Below, one piece after another: positions 1 through 7,189 of a stretch of DNA of 35,933 bases. A model generated the notes under the pieces. It saw nothing but the letters and a program-made list of their open reading frames with translations. It did no database searches and was not told where the DNA came from. The DNA is from Pseudomonas lurida (GTDB lineage: Bacteria; Pseudomonadota; Gammaproteobacteria; Pseudomonadales; Pseudomonadaceae): positions 1 through 35,933 of the forward strand of contig NZ_JAAMRE010000043.1 in NCBI RefSeq assembly GCF_013522705.1. Direction: 5' to 3'. A program made the position numbers and the translations under genes. The stretch's first letter is position 1; every line of letters starts with the position of its first letter.

Positions 1-1
1 C

Positions 2-76
2 AATCACTCGCGTATCAGACTGAAGCTAAACGGCCTGAGTCCTGTTGAATACAGAATTCAGGCCGCTCAGGCATAG
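2..76 (+). CDS. IS3-family transposase (OrfB), C-terminal end only
   Basis: Reading frame 2 gives 24 residues ending RIRLKLNGLSPVEYRIQAAQA before the TAG at 74-76, once split around the conserved core KLNGLSPVEYR. That core is the usual extreme C-terminus of IS3-family integrase-type (DDE) transposases. The catalytic domain is outside the window, so activity is unknown. The stop lies 12 bases before the terminal inverted repeat, the normal arrangement at the right end of such elements. It is too short for standard ORF cut-offs. Confidence 0.75.
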   Translation, partial: NHSRIRLKLNGLSPVEYRIQAAQA

Positions 77-87
77 ATAGAAAATCG

Positions 88-110
88 TCCAACTTTGTGG
101 GGTCAGTTCA
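88..110 (+). repeat. IS3-family terminal inverted repeat (right)
   Basis: TCCAACTTTGTGGGGTCAGT followed by TCA forms the outer boundary of the element; its reverse complement begins TGAACTGACCCC. The matching left repeat is outside the window. A short target duplication would start at 111 (GAG...), but this cannot be confirmed without the other end. Confidence 0.65.
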
Positions 111-150
111 GAGCGTGGGAACGATCATCGAGGGCAAGCCCTCTCCCACA
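111..150. repeat. Half REP palindrome plus a GGGCAAGCCC-type REP
   Basis: Bases 111-126 match the closing arm of the 115-bp REP compounds found at 364-478 and 3614-3728. The opening arm would be on the far side of the insertion sequence. Bases 127-150 (ATCGAGGGCAAGCCCTCTCCCACA) are, read in two halves, a second REP type related to the REPIN at 14059-14147. Together they show that the insertion sequence sits in repeat-dense intergenic DNA. Confidence 0.6.
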
Positions 151-168
151 TTGTGATCTCTCCTTGGA

Positions 169-297
169 TCAGAGGCCGGTGAGCAGGTTTACCACTCCTC
201 CCGCCAACACCATCACACCCTGCACACCCGACGCTTTCAATGCCGCCTCATCCAACCGGCCCGCATCCTGCAAGTGCACCCTCACCCGCTGTTGCGA
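169..297 (-). pseudogene. Remnant resembling the C-terminus of a PTS EIIB (GlcNAc/glucose-type) domain
   Basis: On the minus strand the last 41 codons before the TGA at 169-171 read RVRVHLQDAGRLDEAALKA and then SGVQGVMVLAGGVVNLL. This resembles the part of glucose/N-acetylglucosamine phosphotransferase EIIB domains after the phosphorylated cysteine (pattern TRLRV...D...vDeaaLKaaGv.GV). The upstream coding sequence, including the active cysteine, is missing and replaced by REP sequence at 302-356, so no working protein is possible. The assignment comes from pattern memory over about 40 residues and could be wrong; the stretch is certainly not an intact gene. Confidence 0.4.
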
Positions 298-301
298 TTC
301 T

Positions 302-356
302 GATCGTTCCCCACGCTCCGCGTGGGAATGCATCCGGTGACGCTCTGCGTCACGAC
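302..356. repeat. Truncated copy of the 115-bp REP compound
   Basis: It contains the first outer palindrome (GATCGTTCCCCACGCTCCGC, with one extra C) and the first inner palindrome (GTGACGCTCTGCGTCAC), then breaks off. It lies just left of a full copy at 364-478 in the same orientation, so the two form a tandem array of one partial and one full unit. Confidence 0.75.
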
Positions 357-363
357 TTTGGAT

Positions 364-478
364 GATCGTTCCCACGCTCCGCGTGGGAATGCATCCTGTG
401 ACGCTCCGCGTCACGCCCGTTAAGAGCGGACGCAGAGCGTCCAGTGCGGCATTCCCACGCAGAACGTGGGAACGATCA
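364..478. repeat. 115-bp REP compound, copy A
   Basis: The unit has outer arms GATCGTTCCCACGC...GCGTGGGAACGATC in inverted orientation. Between them are two short internal palindromes, GTGACGCTCCGCGTCAC and GGACGCAGAGCGTCC. Each outer arm is itself a hairpin (CCCACGCTCCGCGTGGG). Copy B at 3614-3728 has the same length and differs at only about eight positions. Copy A ends five bases before the nahK stop codon, so its hairpins probably form the 3' end of the nosP-nahK transcript. The layout fits a REPIN-type, RAYT-mobilised non-autonomous repeat, but no RAYT gene is present here. Confidence 0.85.
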
Positions 479-482
479 GTTG

Positions 483-2426
483 TCAGGGCCGACCGAGCAG
501 GTGGCTCATGGCGGTCTTGAGTTTCATTGGGCGTACCGGCTTGTGCATCAAGGTATGCCCCAACTCACGGATCTGCAGTTTCAGCTCGTTACTGTAGTTG
601 GCGGTGATCATCAGCGCCGGTATCGGGCGGCTGCGGCGGGCGTTGATGTGGGCCACGGCGTCGACGCCGTTCTGGTCGTTGTCCAGGTGGTAATCTGCGA
701 TCAGCAGGTCGGCCTCGGCGTGGTAATTGTCCACCTGGCCGGCCAGGTCCTGCTCCGATAAGGCGGTGATCACCTCGCAGCCCCACCCTTCGAGTAACGT
801 GCGCATACCCGCGCAGATCGCCGCGTCGTTATCCAGCACCCACACCCGCGCGCCCTGTAAACGCTCCAGCATCGGTTCGCTCATGCTGGGCGCAGGCAGG
901 TTTTTTGGGGCGGTGGCGCTCAAGGGCACTTCCACGGCAAACATCGAGCCCTTGCCGGGTACGGATTTGACGCTGATGCGATGGCCAAGAATGCCGGCGA
1001 TTTTCTCCACGATCGCCAGGCCCAACCCCAGCCCGCGATCCTGATCGCGGCGCTGCACATCGCCGCGTTTGAACTCCTGGAATATCTCCTCCAGGCGCTC
1101 CTCGGCGATGCCCATGCCGCTGTCCCACACCTGGATCGACAGGCGCTGATGCTGGCGACGACAGCCCAGCACCACGCGACCGCTGTAGGTGTAGCGAATC
1201 GCATTGCTCAGCAGGTTGCGCAGAATCCGCGCCAGCAGTTGGATGTCGCTGCGCACCAGTGCCGAACAACCGATGAAGCGCAGCTCCAAGCCTTCGCTGC
1301 GGGCCAGTTGGGTGTATTCGACGGCCAGGTTATCGAGCAGTTCGCTCAAGGCGAACGGCGCGATATCGGCCTTGATCACCCCGGCATCCAGCTTGGAAAT
1401 ATCCACCAGGGTGCCCAACAGGTTTTCCACGTCTTCCAGGGAATTGCTCACGTTGCGCACCAGCTTTTCGCTCGGGCGCTCCAGCAAAGCGCTGGTGAAC
1501 AGACGCGCGGCATTCAGCGGTTGCAGCAGGTCGTGGCTGACGGCCGCGAGGAATTTGGTTTTCGACAGGTTGGCCTGTTCCGCCTCCAGCTTGGCCTCGC
1601 GCAGGCGGGTTTCCATGCGCCGGCGCTCATCGATTTCCTTGAGCAACTGGCCGTTGAGCGCAGTGAGTTCCGAGGTGCGCTGGGCCACGCGTTGCTCCAG
1701 GTGCTGATAGGCCTGGTGCAACGCTTCGGCGGTGCGGCGGCGTTCGGTGATGTCGCGGATCAACACAAAGATCCCTACCACTTCGCCACTGGCCAGCATA
1801 TTCGGCACATAGGAGCGCAGCATGTAGCGCTCCTGGTTATTGATGTTGGTCTCGGCGAACTCGAAGGTCACGCTCTCCCCGGCCAGGGCGCGGGCGACAT
1901 AGGCGTCCAGGCGCTGGCAATGCTGCTCGCTGTGGACTTCGCGCAGGCTCAGGCCGAGCATCATGCCGCGCGGCCAGCAGTACCATTGTTCATAGACCTT
2001 ATTGGTGAATTCGTAGACCAGGTCGGCATTCAAGTAGCCGATCAGGGCCGGAACGTTATCGGTGATCAGGCGAATCCAGCGTTCACTTTCCTGGGCCTTT
2101 TGCGCCGCCGCCTGTTCACCGCGCAGGGTCTCGGCGCGCAGCCTCGCGTTGATCAGCAAGTGGTTGCTGGCCTTGAGTTCGGCCATTGCCTGGTTCAAGG
2201 CATCGGTGCGTTCGCGCACTTGCTCGGCCAGTACCACAGAATGCTGAAAGGTGGTGTACGGGTTATTACCCTGGGCCATGCCGGACTCGATACGCTCGAT
2301 CAGCGCCGCATTGATCCGCGCCAGCTTGTGGTTGTCCTGTTGCAGTCGGGCCACCTGGGCGAGCAGTTCAGCGCCGGCCTCGGGCAATGGCGACCCCGGT
2401 GAAGGTCTGGTTGATGTGCATGCCAT
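483..2426 (-). CDS. nahK: Hybrid sensor histidine kinase, NahK/ErcS'-type
   Basis: This is a cytoplasmic hybrid kinase of 647 residues with no clear membrane segment. It has an N-terminal coiled coil (about 20-110), a PAS domain (about 113-230) and a second coiled coil. The HisKA domain carries phospho-acceptor H298 in FLAAVSHDLLQPLN. The ATPase domain shows N-box N404/N408, DSGMGI at 435 and GLGLGL at 465. The C-terminal receiver has D578 in LIADYHL. In Pseudomonas this architecture next to a FIST protein is the NosP-NahK pair, in which nitric-oxide-loaded NosP inhibits NahK and so influences biofilm dispersal through downstream phosphorelay proteins. It is co-transcribed with nosP. The ATG at 2426 overlaps nosP by 59 bases; an in-frame TTG at 2387 after GGGG would shorten the overlap to 20 bases and is a credible alternative start. 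Confidence 0.85.
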   Translation of the reverse strand: MACTSTRPSPGSPLPEAGAELLAQVARLQQDNHKLARINAALIERIESGMAQGNNPYTTFQHSVVLAEQVRERTDALNQAMAELKASNHLLINARLRAETLRGEQAAAQKAQESERWIRLITDNVPALIGYLNADLVYEFTNKVYEQWYCWPRGMMLGLSLREVHSEQHCQRLDAYVARALAGESVTFEFAETNINNQERYMLRSYVPNMLASGEVVGIFVLIRDITERRRTAEALHQAYQHLEQRVAQRTSELTALNGQLLKEIDERRRMETRLREAKLEAEQANLSKTKFLAAVSHDLLQPLNAARLFTSALLERPSEKLVRNVSNSLEDVENLLGTLVDISKLDAGVIKADIAPFALSELLDNLAVEYTQLARSEGLELRFIGCSALVRSDIQLLARILRNLLSNAIRYTYSGRVVLGCRRQHQRLSIQVWDSGMGIAEERLEEIFQEFKRGDVQRRDQDRGLGLGLAIVEKIAGILGHRISVKSVPGKGSMFAVEVPLSATAPKNLPAPSMSEPMLERLQGARVWVLDNDAAICAGMRTLLEGWGCEVITALSEQDLAGQVDNYHAEADLLIADYHLDNDQNGVDAVAHINARRSRPIPALMITANYSNELKLQIRELGHTLMHKPVRPMKLKTAMSHLLGRP

Positions 2427-3513
2427 TGAACTGTTCTCCGTAGGTGTTGAACCCCATCACCCGTTTGGCTTGCAGGAAGCTGCCGATCTGTTCCAGGCCC
2501 CCGGCGTCTTCCAGCTCCAGGCGGCGCAGGAAGCAGTCGCAGCCGACAGTCAGCAACAAATCGCCGAGGCGAGAGTGCAGGCCGTCGAACAGGCTTTCCA
2601 GGTTGGGCAGAATCGGGCCGGGTTTCATCACGGTCAGTACGATGCCGTTTTCCACGGCGCAGTAGAAACTCAGGCTCAGGTCTTCGTGCACCTGTTGGAT
2701 GGCGCGCACGTAGTACTGATCATGGATACGCACCGCCAGCGGGTGGGCGGCAAAGACGCGGTGGTCGAGGTCGGCCACCGCCACGCCGATGTGCCGCGCG
2801 TACTCCTCGGCGGCGGGTTCGGCATTGAGCTCGTACACCCGTCGTGACGGGCTGTCGGCGCCGGTCACCACCAGTTTTTCCGCACGCGGCAGGATGTGGT
2901 GGGTGGTGAACACTTCGAAATCCAACCAGGTATTGACCAGCACCACCACCGCCGCGCCGCTGTGGAACGCGCCATTGAAGTACACGTGGGTGTGGGTGAG
3001 GAAGTTGTCGTCACCGGCCGAACCGCCGAAGTGCGGGATATCGCCAAGGGCGGCGCTGAGGGCGGCGAGTACCATTTCTTCGCGGCTGGAGAGGCCATCG
3101 AGCAGGGTCAGGGCGAAGGTATTGCCCTTGATCGGCGCCAGGGTATTGCTGCGACAGCCGCCGACCAGGCGTTCGACCATGTGCTGGGCGTCGATCAGGC
3201 TGAAGTGTTCCACTTGGTCGATCAGCTCAGTGGCGATAGAAAAATGCGCGTGATTAAAGCCCATCGCCGTAATGCAATTGCGGCCGTAGCCTTGGGGCGT
3301 GATCTCGCCGGCGCTGGTACAGCCCACCACGCGCACGTTGCCCAGGCACGCTTGCAACGCTTGGCCCAGGGCCTGCAGGTCGTAAGACGCCGAGCAGAAA
3401 AACAGCACGAAGCCCAGGTACGGATGCAACAGTTGCTGCGCCAACTCCTCGGCGGCCTGCCCTTCATCGGTGGCCTGGGACATGGCACTGACTACGCCTT
3501 CACTGTTATGCAT
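2368..3513 (-). CDS. nosP: FIST-domain nitric-oxide sensor NosP
   Basis: This 381-residue soluble protein has FIST_N (about 30-225) and FIST_C (about 230-365) domains. Recognisable stretches are VLFFCSASYDLQALGQAL and VVGCTSAGEITPQGYG near the N-terminus and CDCFLRRLELE near the C-terminus. In Pseudomonas and related bacteria, FIST proteins encoded directly upstream of a NahK-type kinase are NosP haemoproteins that bind NO and control the kinase. The start at 3513 is supported by GGGGGAGG a few bases upstream. The gene overlaps nahK, so the two are translationally linked. I cannot identify the haem-ligand residue by eye; function is inferred from the FIST fold and the neighbour. Confidence 0.82.
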   Translation of the reverse strand: MHNSEGVVSAMSQATDEGQAAEELAQQLLHPYLGFVLFFCSASYDLQALGQALQACLGNVRVVGCTSAGEITPQGYGRNCITAMGFNHAHFSIATELIDQVEHFSLIDAQHMVERLVGGCRSNTLAPIKGNTFALTLLDGLSSREEMVLAALSAALGDIPHFGGSAGDDNFLTHTHVYFNGAFHSGAAVVVLVNTWLDFEVFTTHHILPRAEKLVVTGADSPSRRVYELNAEPAAEEYARHIGVAVADLDHRVFAAHPLAVRIHDQYYVRAIQQVHEDLSLSFYCAVENGIVLTVMKPGPILPNLESLFDGLHSRLGDLLLTVGCDCFLRRLELEDAGGLEQIGSFLQAKRVMGFNTYGEQFNGMHINQTFTGVAIARGRR

Positions 3514-3613
3514 CGTTGCCTCCCCCTCTGAGGCATGAGTGTACGAAGGGCGGGGGATGAGACCTATGCTACTTGGGTACTGGGTGGGGGGATGCGATGG
3601 GATGAAGACGCTT

Positions 3614-3728
3614 GATCGTTCCCACGCTCCGCGTGGGAATGCAGCGGGTGACGCTCCGCGTCACGACCGTCAAGAGCGGACGCGGAGCGTCCAGGGCGGC
3701 ATTCCCACGCGGAGCGTGGGAACGATCA
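3614..3728. repeat. 115-bp REP compound, copy B
   Basis: It has the same length, orientation and internal structure as copy A at 364-478: outer arms GATCGTTCCCACGC / GCGTGGGAACGATC and inner palindromes GTGACGCTCCGCGTCAC and GGACGCGGAGCGTCC. Its last three bases (TCA, 3726-3728) are the complement of the stop codon of the TauE/SafE gene, so the repeat edge provides that stop. It lies between two minus-strand operons and probably serves as the 3' end structure of the sulfide operon. Confidence 0.88.
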
Positions 3729-4532
3729 ATGCAGGGCGTTGACCAGCATGCCAATCGCCACCATCACACACAGGCTGGCAAACCCCACCTGCAGGGTGCG
3801 TGCGGCGATGACCGAACACAGGCGCCGGCCGATCAGCATGCCGACGATGCTGGCTGCGATAAACACCCAGCCGACGGCGTCGATACGCACGCCGGCATGG
3901 AACGCGCCGACCACGCCGATCAGCGAAATCAGGCTGATCACCATCAACGAGGTGGCGACAATGCCGCGCATCTGCACATCGGTAAGCTGTTTGAATGCCG
4001 GCACGATCAGAAAGCCACCGCCCACGCCGAGCAGACCCGACACCGCACCGGTGATGGCGCCCAGGGTGGCCAGGGTGGCGGTGCATTTGGCGGTCCAGGC
4101 CAGGCGCCCGGTCTGCTGGTTGAGCATGCAGTTTTTCTGGCCCCAGGAGGCGGCGCCATGGTCGCTCGGCCCGGCCTGGAGTTTCTCCCGTTGCAGCATG
4201 CGCCACGCCACCAGCACCATCAACGCGCTGAACAGGCCCTTGAGCAGCGCTTCGGGCATCTGGTGGGCGACGAACACCCCCAGCGGGGAAAACAGCGCGC
4301 CGAGCAACGCGATCAGCAACGCGGCGCGATAACGCACCAGGCCATGGCGCAAACCGTCAATCGCCCCCACCGCCGCCGCCGCGCCCACAGCGAGCAGCGA
4401 CACCGGCGCGGCCTGGGTCATGCTCAGGCCCAGCCCCAGCACCAACGCGGGCACACCGAGGATGCCGCCACCGGCGCCGGTCAAGCCCATGACCATGCCC
4501 ATCAACACGCCCAACACACTGGCCAGCAGCAT
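3726..4532 (-). CDS. TauE/SafE (DUF81) family sulfite/sulfur-compound exporter
   Basis: This 268-residue integral membrane protein is built almost entirely of hydrophobic helices. It shows the two-fold internal repeat of the TauE/SafE family: GLTGAGGGILGVPAL at about 16-30 and GLLGVGGGFLIVPAF at about 166-180. Family members export sulfite or other small sulfur anions. The ATG at 4532 directly follows the stop codon of the upstream sulfide:quinone oxidoreductase gene, with AAGGTGG as ribosome site, so the two are translationally coupled. From context it probably removes sulfite or thiosulfate made during sulfide oxidation. The stop codon lies within the flanking REP compound, so the last few residues may be REP-derived. 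Confidence 0.82.
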   Translation of the reverse strand: MLLASVLGVLMGMVMGLTGAGGGILGVPALVLGLGLSMTQAAPVSLLAVGAAAAVGAIDGLRHGLVRYRAALLIALLGALFSPLGVFVAHQMPEALLKGLFSALMVLVAWRMLQREKLQAGPSDHGAASWGQKNCMLNQQTGRLAWTAKCTATLATLGAITGAVSGLLGVGGGFLIVPAFKQLTDVQMRGIVATSLMVISLISLIGVVGAFHAGVRIDAVGWVFIAASIVGMLIGRRLCSVIAARTLQVGFASLCVMVAIGMLVNALH

Positions 4533-5777
4533 TCAGTCCACCTTGCTCAGGCGGGTCAGCCATTCGCGGCCCTTGAGCATGCCGTTCCAATAGAACCATG
4601 GCAGCAACGTGGCCTTGAGAAACCACATGGAACGACGTGCCCGCGTCGGGTCGAGGGCGAACGTCGGCAGCAGCTTGCCACCGTAACCAAACTCGGCCAG
4701 CACCACTTTGCCCTTCTCCACCGTCAGCGGGCAGGAACCGTAGCCGTCGTACTTGAGCGGCAGCGGCGCCTGTTTGCGCAGGGCCAACAGGTTTTCGGCG
4801 ACCACCACAATCTGCTTGCGCACCGCCGCGGCGGTCTTGGCATTGCTGGTGCCGCACACATCGCCCAGGCCGAAGACACGCGCATAGCGCTGATGCTGCA
4901 GGCTGTGCGGGTGCACGTCGCACCAGCCGGCGGCGTCGGCCAGTGGGCTGTTGCGGATAAACTCCGGCGCCAGTTGCGGTGGGACCACGTGCAGCAGGTC
5001 GAAAGTTTTTTCGACACGGGTGACGTTGCCTTCAGCGTCCTTGACGTCAAACCAGGCTTTGCGTGCCGGACCGTCGACTTTCACCAGGTTGGTATTGAAG
5101 GCCAGGCGCGCGTTGTATTTCTCCACGTATTTCATCAACGGCGGCACGAAGGTCGCCACGCCGAACAGCGCCGCGCCGGCCAGGTTGAATTCCACGTCGA
5201 TGTTTTTCAGATGACCTTGCTTGAGCCAGTGGTCGCAGGACAGGTACATGGCCTTCTGCGGCGCGCCGGCGCATTTGATCGGCATGGCCGGCTGGGTGAA
5301 CAGTGCCTTACCGGCCTTGAGTTGCTTGACTTGCTGCCAGGTATAGGCGGCGTGCTCGTAGCTGTAGTTGGAGGTCACGCCGTGCTGGCCGAGGGTGTCC
5401 TGCAGGCCTTCGATTTTTTCCCAGGCCAGACGCAGGCCGGGGCAGACAATGAGGTTGTTCCAGGTCACGCGCTGACCGTTGTCGAGCACCAGGCTCTGGC
5501 TGTCCGGCAGCACCTCGGTGACGGCGGCCTGCACCCAGGTCACGCCATTGGGCAATACGTCGGCCAGGGGACGGCGGGTTTTTTCCAGGTCGTAGGCACC
5601 GCCGCCCACCAGGGTCCAGGCCGGTTGGTAGCAGTGGTAGTCGCTGGGTTCGATCAGGGTGATGTTCAGATGGGGGTCGCGCTTGAGCAGGCTGGCCAGC
5701 AGGCCGATGCCCGCCGAGCCGCCGCCGATGACAACGATGTCGCCACTGATGGTTTGGCCCCAGTGTTGGTCGGTCAT
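4533..5777 (-). CDS. sqr: Sulfide:quinone oxidoreductase (type II, SQOR-like)
   Basis: This 414-residue flavoprotein has an N-terminal FAD-binding motif VVIGGGSAGIGLLA (about 15-28). Two cysteines sit in the contexts of the catalytic pair of type II enzymes: C169 in PIKCAGAPQKAMY and C349 in KYDGYGSCPLTVEKG. The second flavin motif, RVFGLGDVCGTSNAKTAAAV, lies at about 300-319. The enzyme oxidises sulfide to persulfide and passes electrons to the membrane quinone pool. The amphipathic C-terminus (MWFLKATLLPWFYW, about 384-397) fits monotopic membrane attachment. It lies between the ArsR-type regulator and the TauE/SafE exporter on one transcript, and the divergent persulfide dioxygenase supports sulfide detoxification. 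The start at 5777 has AAAGG about nine bases upstream. Confidence 0.87.
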   Translation of the reverse strand: MTDQHWGQTISGDIVVIGGGSAGIGLLASLLKRDPHLNITLIEPSDYHCYQPAWTLVGGGAYDLEKTRRPLADVLPNGVTWVQAAVTEVLPDSQSLVLDNGQRVTWNNLIVCPGLRLAWEKIEGLQDTLGQHGVTSNYSYEHAAYTWQQVKQLKAGKALFTQPAMPIKCAGAPQKAMYLSCDHWLKQGHLKNIDVEFNLAGAALFGVATFVPPLMKYVEKYNARLAFNTNLVKVDGPARKAWFDVKDAEGNVTRVEKTFDLLHVVPPQLAPEFIRNSPLADAAGWCDVHPHSLQHQRYARVFGLGDVCGTSNAKTAAAVRKQIVVVAENLLALRKQAPLPLKYDGYGSCPLTVEKGKVVLAEFGYGGKLLPTFALDPTRARRSMWFLKATLLPWFYWNGMLKGREWLTRLSKVD

Positions 5778-5828
5778 GGTCTATCGCCTTTTTTTGTCAA
5801 TGCACACAAGGGTCGCCGCCGGATGGCG

Positions 5829-6164
5829 TTACGCCCAGCTTTTTATGACCGCGCCGCAGTACAGCCCGGACAAGGTCTTCATCACTTGGATCACTTCGTG
5901 GCTGGCCAGCCCGTAGAAAATGTATTTGCCTTCGCGACGGGTGGCCACCAGCCCTTCGTCGCGCAGGATGCCCAGTTGCTGGGACAGCGTCGGCTGGCGC
6001 ACGCCGGTCATGGTCTCCAGCTCGCCGACATTGCGTTCGCCCTGGGTCAACTGGCACAGGATCAACAGGCGGTCTTCATTGGCCAACGCCTTGAGCAAGG
6101 CGCAGGCTTTGGACGCGGACGCACGCAACTGGGCGACTTCGCCCTCACTCAAGGTAGATTCCAT
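5829..6164 (-). CDS. bigR: ArsR-family persulfide-responsive repressor (BigR/SqrR-like)
   Basis: The protein is a 111-residue winged-helix regulator when started at the ATG at 6164 (MESTLSEGEV). An in-frame ATG at 6245 would add 27 residues but would swallow the palindrome and the divergent promoter region, so 6164 is preferred. The recognition helix region is RNVGELETMTGVRQPTLSQQ (about 44-63). Cysteines C37 and C103 are 66 residues apart, as in BigR (C42/C108) and SqrR (C41/C107), where a di-, tri- or tetrasulfide bridge releases DNA. The classic ArsR metal-site cysteine box ELCVCDL is absent. It probably represses its own operon and the divergent dioxygenase gene. Confidence 0.85.
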   Translation of the reverse strand: MESTLSEGEVAQLRASASKACALLKALANEDRLLILCQLTQGERNVGELETMTGVRQPTLSQQLGILRDEGLVATRREGKYIFYGLASHEVIQVMKTLSGLYCGAVIKSWA

Positions 6165-6215
6165 TTGCGTCGGGTCCTGTGTGTCACTTAATCTGAAAAC
6201 ATTATGTTTAAATAT

Positions 6216-6235
6216 AAAGTGATTGTAATCACTTT
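6216..6235. promoter_or_regulatory. Perfect palindrome, probable BigR-type operator
   Basis: AAAGTGATTGTAATCACTTT is a 9-2-9 perfect inverted repeat in the AT-rich gap between the divergent regulator (start 6164) and the dioxygenase gene (start 6260). It sits 24 bases before one start and 51 before the other, placing it over or near both promoters. This is what a shared operator for a small ArsR dimer should look like. Binding is inferred from position and symmetry. Confidence 0.75.
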
Positions 6236-6259
6236 TTTCCAGCATCAGGGGCTACCGCC

Positions 6260-7123
6260 ATGCCAGCGTTGATTCAATCCTTTCTGGACGAGGCGTCGTC
6301 GACCTATACCTATGTGGTCTACGAAGCGGACGGCGGCGCCTGCGCCATCGTCGATTCGGTGCTCAACTACGACCCCGCCTCCGGCCGCACCGACACCACC
6401 CAGGCGGACAAGGTGATCGCATTCGTACACGAACACCGTTTGCAGGTGCAGTGGCTGCTGGAAACCCATGCCCACGCCGACCACTTGTCCGCCGCGCCCT
6501 ACCTGCGCCGCACACTGGGCGGCAAGATCGCCATCGGCCAGTGCATCAGCAAAGTGCAGGACGTATTCAAAAACCTGTTTAACCTGGAGCCGGAATTCCG
6601 GGCGGACGGTTCGCAGTTCGATCATTTGTTCGCCCCGGACGAGTGCTTCCACATCGGCGGCCTGCAAGCCCAGGCCTTGCATGTGCCCGGTCATACCCCG
6701 GCGGACATGGCCTACCTGATCGAGGGTCGGTTGATCCTGGTCGGCGATACCCTGTTTATGCCGGATGTGGGCACCGCGCGCTGCGACTTCCCCGGCGGCG
6801 ATGCGCGGCAGTTGTACGCCTCAATGCGCAAATTACTGGCGTTTCCACTGGAGACCCAACTGTACGTGTGCCATGACTATCCACCCCAGGGGCGCGAGGC
6901 GAAATGCCTGACCACGGTAGCCGAACAGCGCGCAGGCAATATTCATGTGCATGACGGCGTGGATGAAACGGCGTTTGTAGCGATGCGCACCCAGCGCGAT
7001 GCGGGGCTGGGGATGCCGACGCTGTTGTTGCCGGCGATCCAGGTGAATGTACGGGCCGGGCATCTGCCGCCGGCGGAAGACAATGGGGTGACCTACCTGA
7101 AGATCCCCCTCAACCAGCTCTGA
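6260..7123 (+). CDS. Persulfide dioxygenase-like metallo-beta-lactamase-fold enzyme (Blh/ETHE1 type)
   Basis: This 287-residue MBL-fold protein carries the metal-binding set TH-AHADH (H70, H72, D74, H75), H145 in HVPGHTPADM, D163 in VGDTLF and H205 in LYVCHDY. The single-iron ETHE1/Blh enzymes use the two-His-one-Asp subset to oxidise glutathione persulfide to sulfite. It has no C-terminal rhodanese domain, and at 287 residues it resembles the beta-lactamase-like hydrolase (Blh) of bigR operons. Divergence from the bigR-sqr operon across a shared palindrome suggests coordinated induction by sulfide. The start at 6260 has CAGGGG upstream. The glyoxalase II family is the main alternative, but the context favours a persulfide substrate. 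Confidence 0.83.
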   Translation: MPALIQSFLDEASSTYTYVVYEADGGACAIVDSVLNYDPASGRTDTTQADKVIAFVHEHRLQVQWLLETHAHADHLSAAPYLRRTLGGKIAIGQCISKVQDVFKNLFNLEPEFRADGSQFDHLFAPDECFHIGGLQAQALHVPGHTPADMAYLIEGRLILVGDTLFMPDVGTARCDFPGGDARQLYASMRKLLAFPLETQLYVCHDYPPQGREAKCLTTVAEQRAGNIHVHDGVDETAFVAMRTQRDAGLGMPTLLLPAIQVNVRAGHLPPAEDNGVTYLKIPLNQL

Positions 7124-7189
7124 AATGCGGGATTCGAGTTGCCCAAGATGGCGGTGTGACAGGCAGCTTGGCGCTAGCTGATTCACCGT

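Larger units (their letters stand above)
1..110 (+). mobile_element. Right end of an IS3-family insertion sequence (partial)
   Basis: The first 110 bases combine the last codons of an IS3-family transposase (2-76) with a terminal inverted repeat (88-110) that, read inward from the outside, starts TGAACTGACCCC, a typical IS3-group end. The rest of the element lies left of the window, so its length, its integrity and the other terminal repeat cannot be judged. The base after the end begins a half REP palindrome (GAGCGTGGGAACGATCA), which implies insertion into a REP sequence. Family assignment rests on protein end and terminal repeat together; the exact IS is not identified. Confidence 0.75.

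Noticed and set aside
302..478. CRISPR-like array of repeated palindromes
   Set aside because: There are only one partial and one full unit, internal symmetry is that of REPs, there are no equal-length unique spacers and no cas genes.
981..2402. 473-codon plus-strand open frame over nahK
   Set aside because: It is antisense to a kinase with complete HisKA, ATPase and receiver motifs.
3612..6191. 859-codon plus-strand open frame across the sulfide operon
   Set aside because: It is a high-GC shadow: it starts in a REP repeat, is very rich in His, Gln, Arg and Ala, and lies antisense to three recognisable genes.
6165..6245. Longer start for the ArsR-type regulator at 6245
   Set aside because: It would place the palindrome and the promoter region inside the coding sequence and adds a stretch unlike the family N-terminus.
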